NCBI GenBank assembly: GCA_002392325.1
Contig: DGGS01000022.1
Span: 10,663 to 17,621 of the forward strand
Reading direction: 5' to 3'
DNA: 6,959 nucleotides
DNA from: Bacteroidales bacterium UBA3868
Lineage (GTDB): Bacteria > Bacteroidota > Bacteroidia > Bacteroidales > WCHB1-69
Program-made: the position numbers and the translations under genes
In this document: positions 5,523-6,959 of the stretch, one piece after another
Position numbering within the stretch: the first letter of the stretch is position 1
Layout: every line of letters begins with the position of its first letter
Notes under the pieces: generated by a model
Told to the model about the DNA's origin: nothing
Seen by the model: only the letters and a program-made list of their open reading frames with translations
The model's database searches: none

Positions 5523-6959
5523 TTAGTCGAGTTTCAGTACGGCGAGGAAGGCCGACTGGGGCACTTCCACATTGCCAATCTGGCGCATACGCTTTTTACC
5601 TCGTTTCTGTTTTTCCAACAATTTGCGCTTACGGGTGATATCGCCACCGTAGCACTTGGCGGTCACATCCTTACGCACAGCCTTAACGGTCTCACGCGCG
5701 ATGATTTTGGACCCAATGGCAGCCTGGATGGCTATTTCAAACTGCTGGCGAGGAATGAGTTCTTTCAGTTTCTCGCAAATGCGGCGGCCAAAAGTATAGG
5801 CATTGTCGGCATGTATCAGCGCTGACAGTGCGTCAACGGAATCACCATTCAACAAAATGTCGAGTTTTACCAGACGGGCCGGTTTAAAATCGGTGATATG
5901 GTAGTCAAAAGAGGCGTAACCTTTTGAAATGCTCTTCAATTTATCGTAAAAGTCGAACACAATCTCACCCAACGGCATGTCGAAAGTCAGTTCCACGCGG
6001 TTGGCGGCTACATACATCTGATTCACCAGCGAGCCGCGCTTGTCGATGCACAGTTTCATGATGGCACCGGTATATTCATCCTTGGAAATGATCTGGGCAC
6101 GGATGTACGGTTCCTCCACATGGTCAATCTCGGTCGGCGCCGGCATTCCTGAAGGGTTATACACATCCACCCATTGTTTCTTGGTAGTCAGCACCTTATA
6201 GGAAACATTGGGAACTGTGGCTATCACATCCTGATCAAACTCGCGGTCGAGGCGCTCCTCAATGATTTCCATGTGGAGCAAGCCGAGGAAACCGCAGCGG
6301 AAGCCGAAGCCGAGGGCGGCGGAAGATTCGGGTTCAAAAGTCAGTGAGGCGTCGTTGAGTTTCAATTTCTCCAATGAGGCACGAAGTTCCTCATACTGAT
6401 CGGCCTCGGTGGGATAGATACCCGCGAAGAGCATGGGCTTCACCTCTTGGAAACCTTCGATGGCAGTCTCACATGGGCGTGCCACATGGGTGATGGTATC
6501 GCCCACACGCACCTCTGTTGAAGTCTTAATACCGGTAATCAGATAACCCACATCGCCGGCGGAAAGTGTGTCCTTAGGCACTCTGTCCATCTTCAGGATG
6601 CCAATCTCATCAGCGTCATACTCATGATTGGTGGAGAAGAACTTCACCATTTCGTGTGTCTTGATGGTGCCGTTAAAGATGCGGAAATAGGCGATGATGC
6701 CGCGGAAGGAGTTGAACACGGAGTCGAAGATGAGAGCTTGAAGCGGCGCATCAGGGTCGCCTTTTGGGGCTGGGATGCGCTCAATGATGGCCTCCAACAC
6801 TTGTTCCACGCCCAAACCCGTCTTTCCGGATGCCTCTATGATGTCGGACTCATCGCAGCCGAGCAGGTCCACGATTTGGTCTTTGACTTCCAAAGGCATT
6901 GCGGCGGGCATATCCATTTTGTTGAGCACCGGAATGATTTCCAAGTCGTTGTCGATGGC
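5523..6959 (-). CDS. lepA: Elongation factor 4 (LepA), ribosomal back-translocase GTPase, N-terminus off the window
   Basis: 478 residues are visible, from the right edge ([16 protein letters not shown]) to TAA at 5525-5523. LepA is a cytoplasmic translational GTPase that binds the ribosome; back-translocation and a role in initiation or 30S assembly have been proposed. Visible in order: NKMD (G4 guanine-specificity motif, residues 13-16), SGKTG (G5, 44-48), domain II from about 72 ([19 protein letters not shown]), the EF-G domain III-like part ([10 protein letters not shown], then [17 protein letters not shown] at 216-232), the domain V-like part with EEPYIRAQI, and the LepA-specific C-terminal domain ([37 protein letters not shown] in parts). 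Against a usual length near 595-600, about 120 residues with the P-loop and switch regions are missing on the right. The TTG at 6944-6942 is an internal Leu codon. No terminator follows the stop, so transcription may continue into the nuclease gene. Confidence 0.98.
   Translation of the reverse strand, partial: AIDNDLEIIPVLNKMDMPAAMPLEVKDQIVDLLGCDESDIIEASGKTGLGVEQVLEAIIERIPAPKGDPDAPLQALIFDSVFNSFRGIIAYFRIFNGTIKTHEMVKFFSTNHEYDADEIGILKMDRVPKDTLSAGDVGYLITGIKTSTEVRVGDTITHVARPCETAIEGFQEVKPMLFAGIYPTEADQYEELRASLEKLKLNDASLTFEPESSAALGFGFRCGFLGLLHMEIIEERLDREFDQDVIATVPNVSYKVLTTKKQWVDVYNPSGMPAPTEIDHVEEPYIRAQIISKDEYTGAIMKLCIDKRGSLVNQMYVAANRVELTFDMPLGEIVFDFYDKLKSISKGYASFDYHITDFKPARLVKLDILLNGDSVDALSALIHADNAYTFGRRICEKLKELIPRQQFEIAIQAAIGSKIIARETVKAVRKDVTAKCYGGDITRKRKLLEKQKRGKKRMRQIGNVEVPQSAFLAVLKLD

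Noticed and set aside
5445..5825. + strand 126-codon open frame beginning at ATG 5445, preceded by AAGGAGGT and further GGAGG sequences, antisense to the lepA 3' end
   Set aside because: The SD-like sequences are a by-product of the purine repeat array, Bacteroidota rarely use SD, and beyond the spacer the frame is only the reverse complement of strongly conserved lepA codons; the translation resembles no family.
1..6959. A previously undescribed multigene system, tRNA/rRNA genes or a mobile element
   Set aside because: All four coding regions belong to known families, no cloverleaf or rRNA sequence was recognised, and there is no transposase, integrase or terminal repeat pair.

Overview
The window looks like chromosomal DNA of a Bacteroidota bacterium, most likely of the order Bacteroidales. 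The strongest pointer is a secreted protein ending in a gliding-motility-type (CHU_C) C-terminal domain, the type B sorting signal of the type IX secretion system (T9SS), which is known only from this phylum. The Bacteroidota form of the AddB-like nuclease and the absence of Shine-Dalgarno sequences at the visible starts agree with this. No plasmid, phage or transposase genes are seen.

Layout: two genes on the + strand occupy the left third. These are the 3' end of a class A penicillin-binding protein (PBP1A type; its KTG motif is visible and the rest lies off the left edge) and, 11 bases later, a 709-residue T9SS-exported multidomain surface or secreted protein. Two genes on the - strand occupy the right two thirds: lepA (translation factor EF4, N-terminus off the right edge) and, 137 bases downstream of it, a 948-residue AddB-like PD-(D/E)XK nuclease with the full set of nuclease and iron-sulfur residues. 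All four are ordinary, recognisable families. I see no new multigene system.

The unusual material lies at the gene boundaries. At 2538/2539 the two convergent genes end with stop codons that touch, with no spacer. A perfect 11-bp inverted repeat followed by a T run lies across that junction. It looks like a terminator for the + strand genes, and one arm also encodes part of the iron-sulfur cysteine motif of the opposing nuclease. Between lepA and the nuclease gene, the 137-base spacer is almost entirely repeats. A 9-bp-period purine/pyrimidine array of about seven units runs up to the nuclease start codon and gives that mRNA a leader resembling the 3' tail of 16S rRNA. Beside it are a 9-bp-stem hairpin and a series of GGGGT words, three of them spaced exactly 16 bases apart.

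Functionally the genes concern separate housekeeping tasks: peptidoglycan synthesis, surface protein export, double-strand break processing and translation. The tight PBP-cargo spacing suggests read-through transcription, but I see no evidence of a shared pathway.
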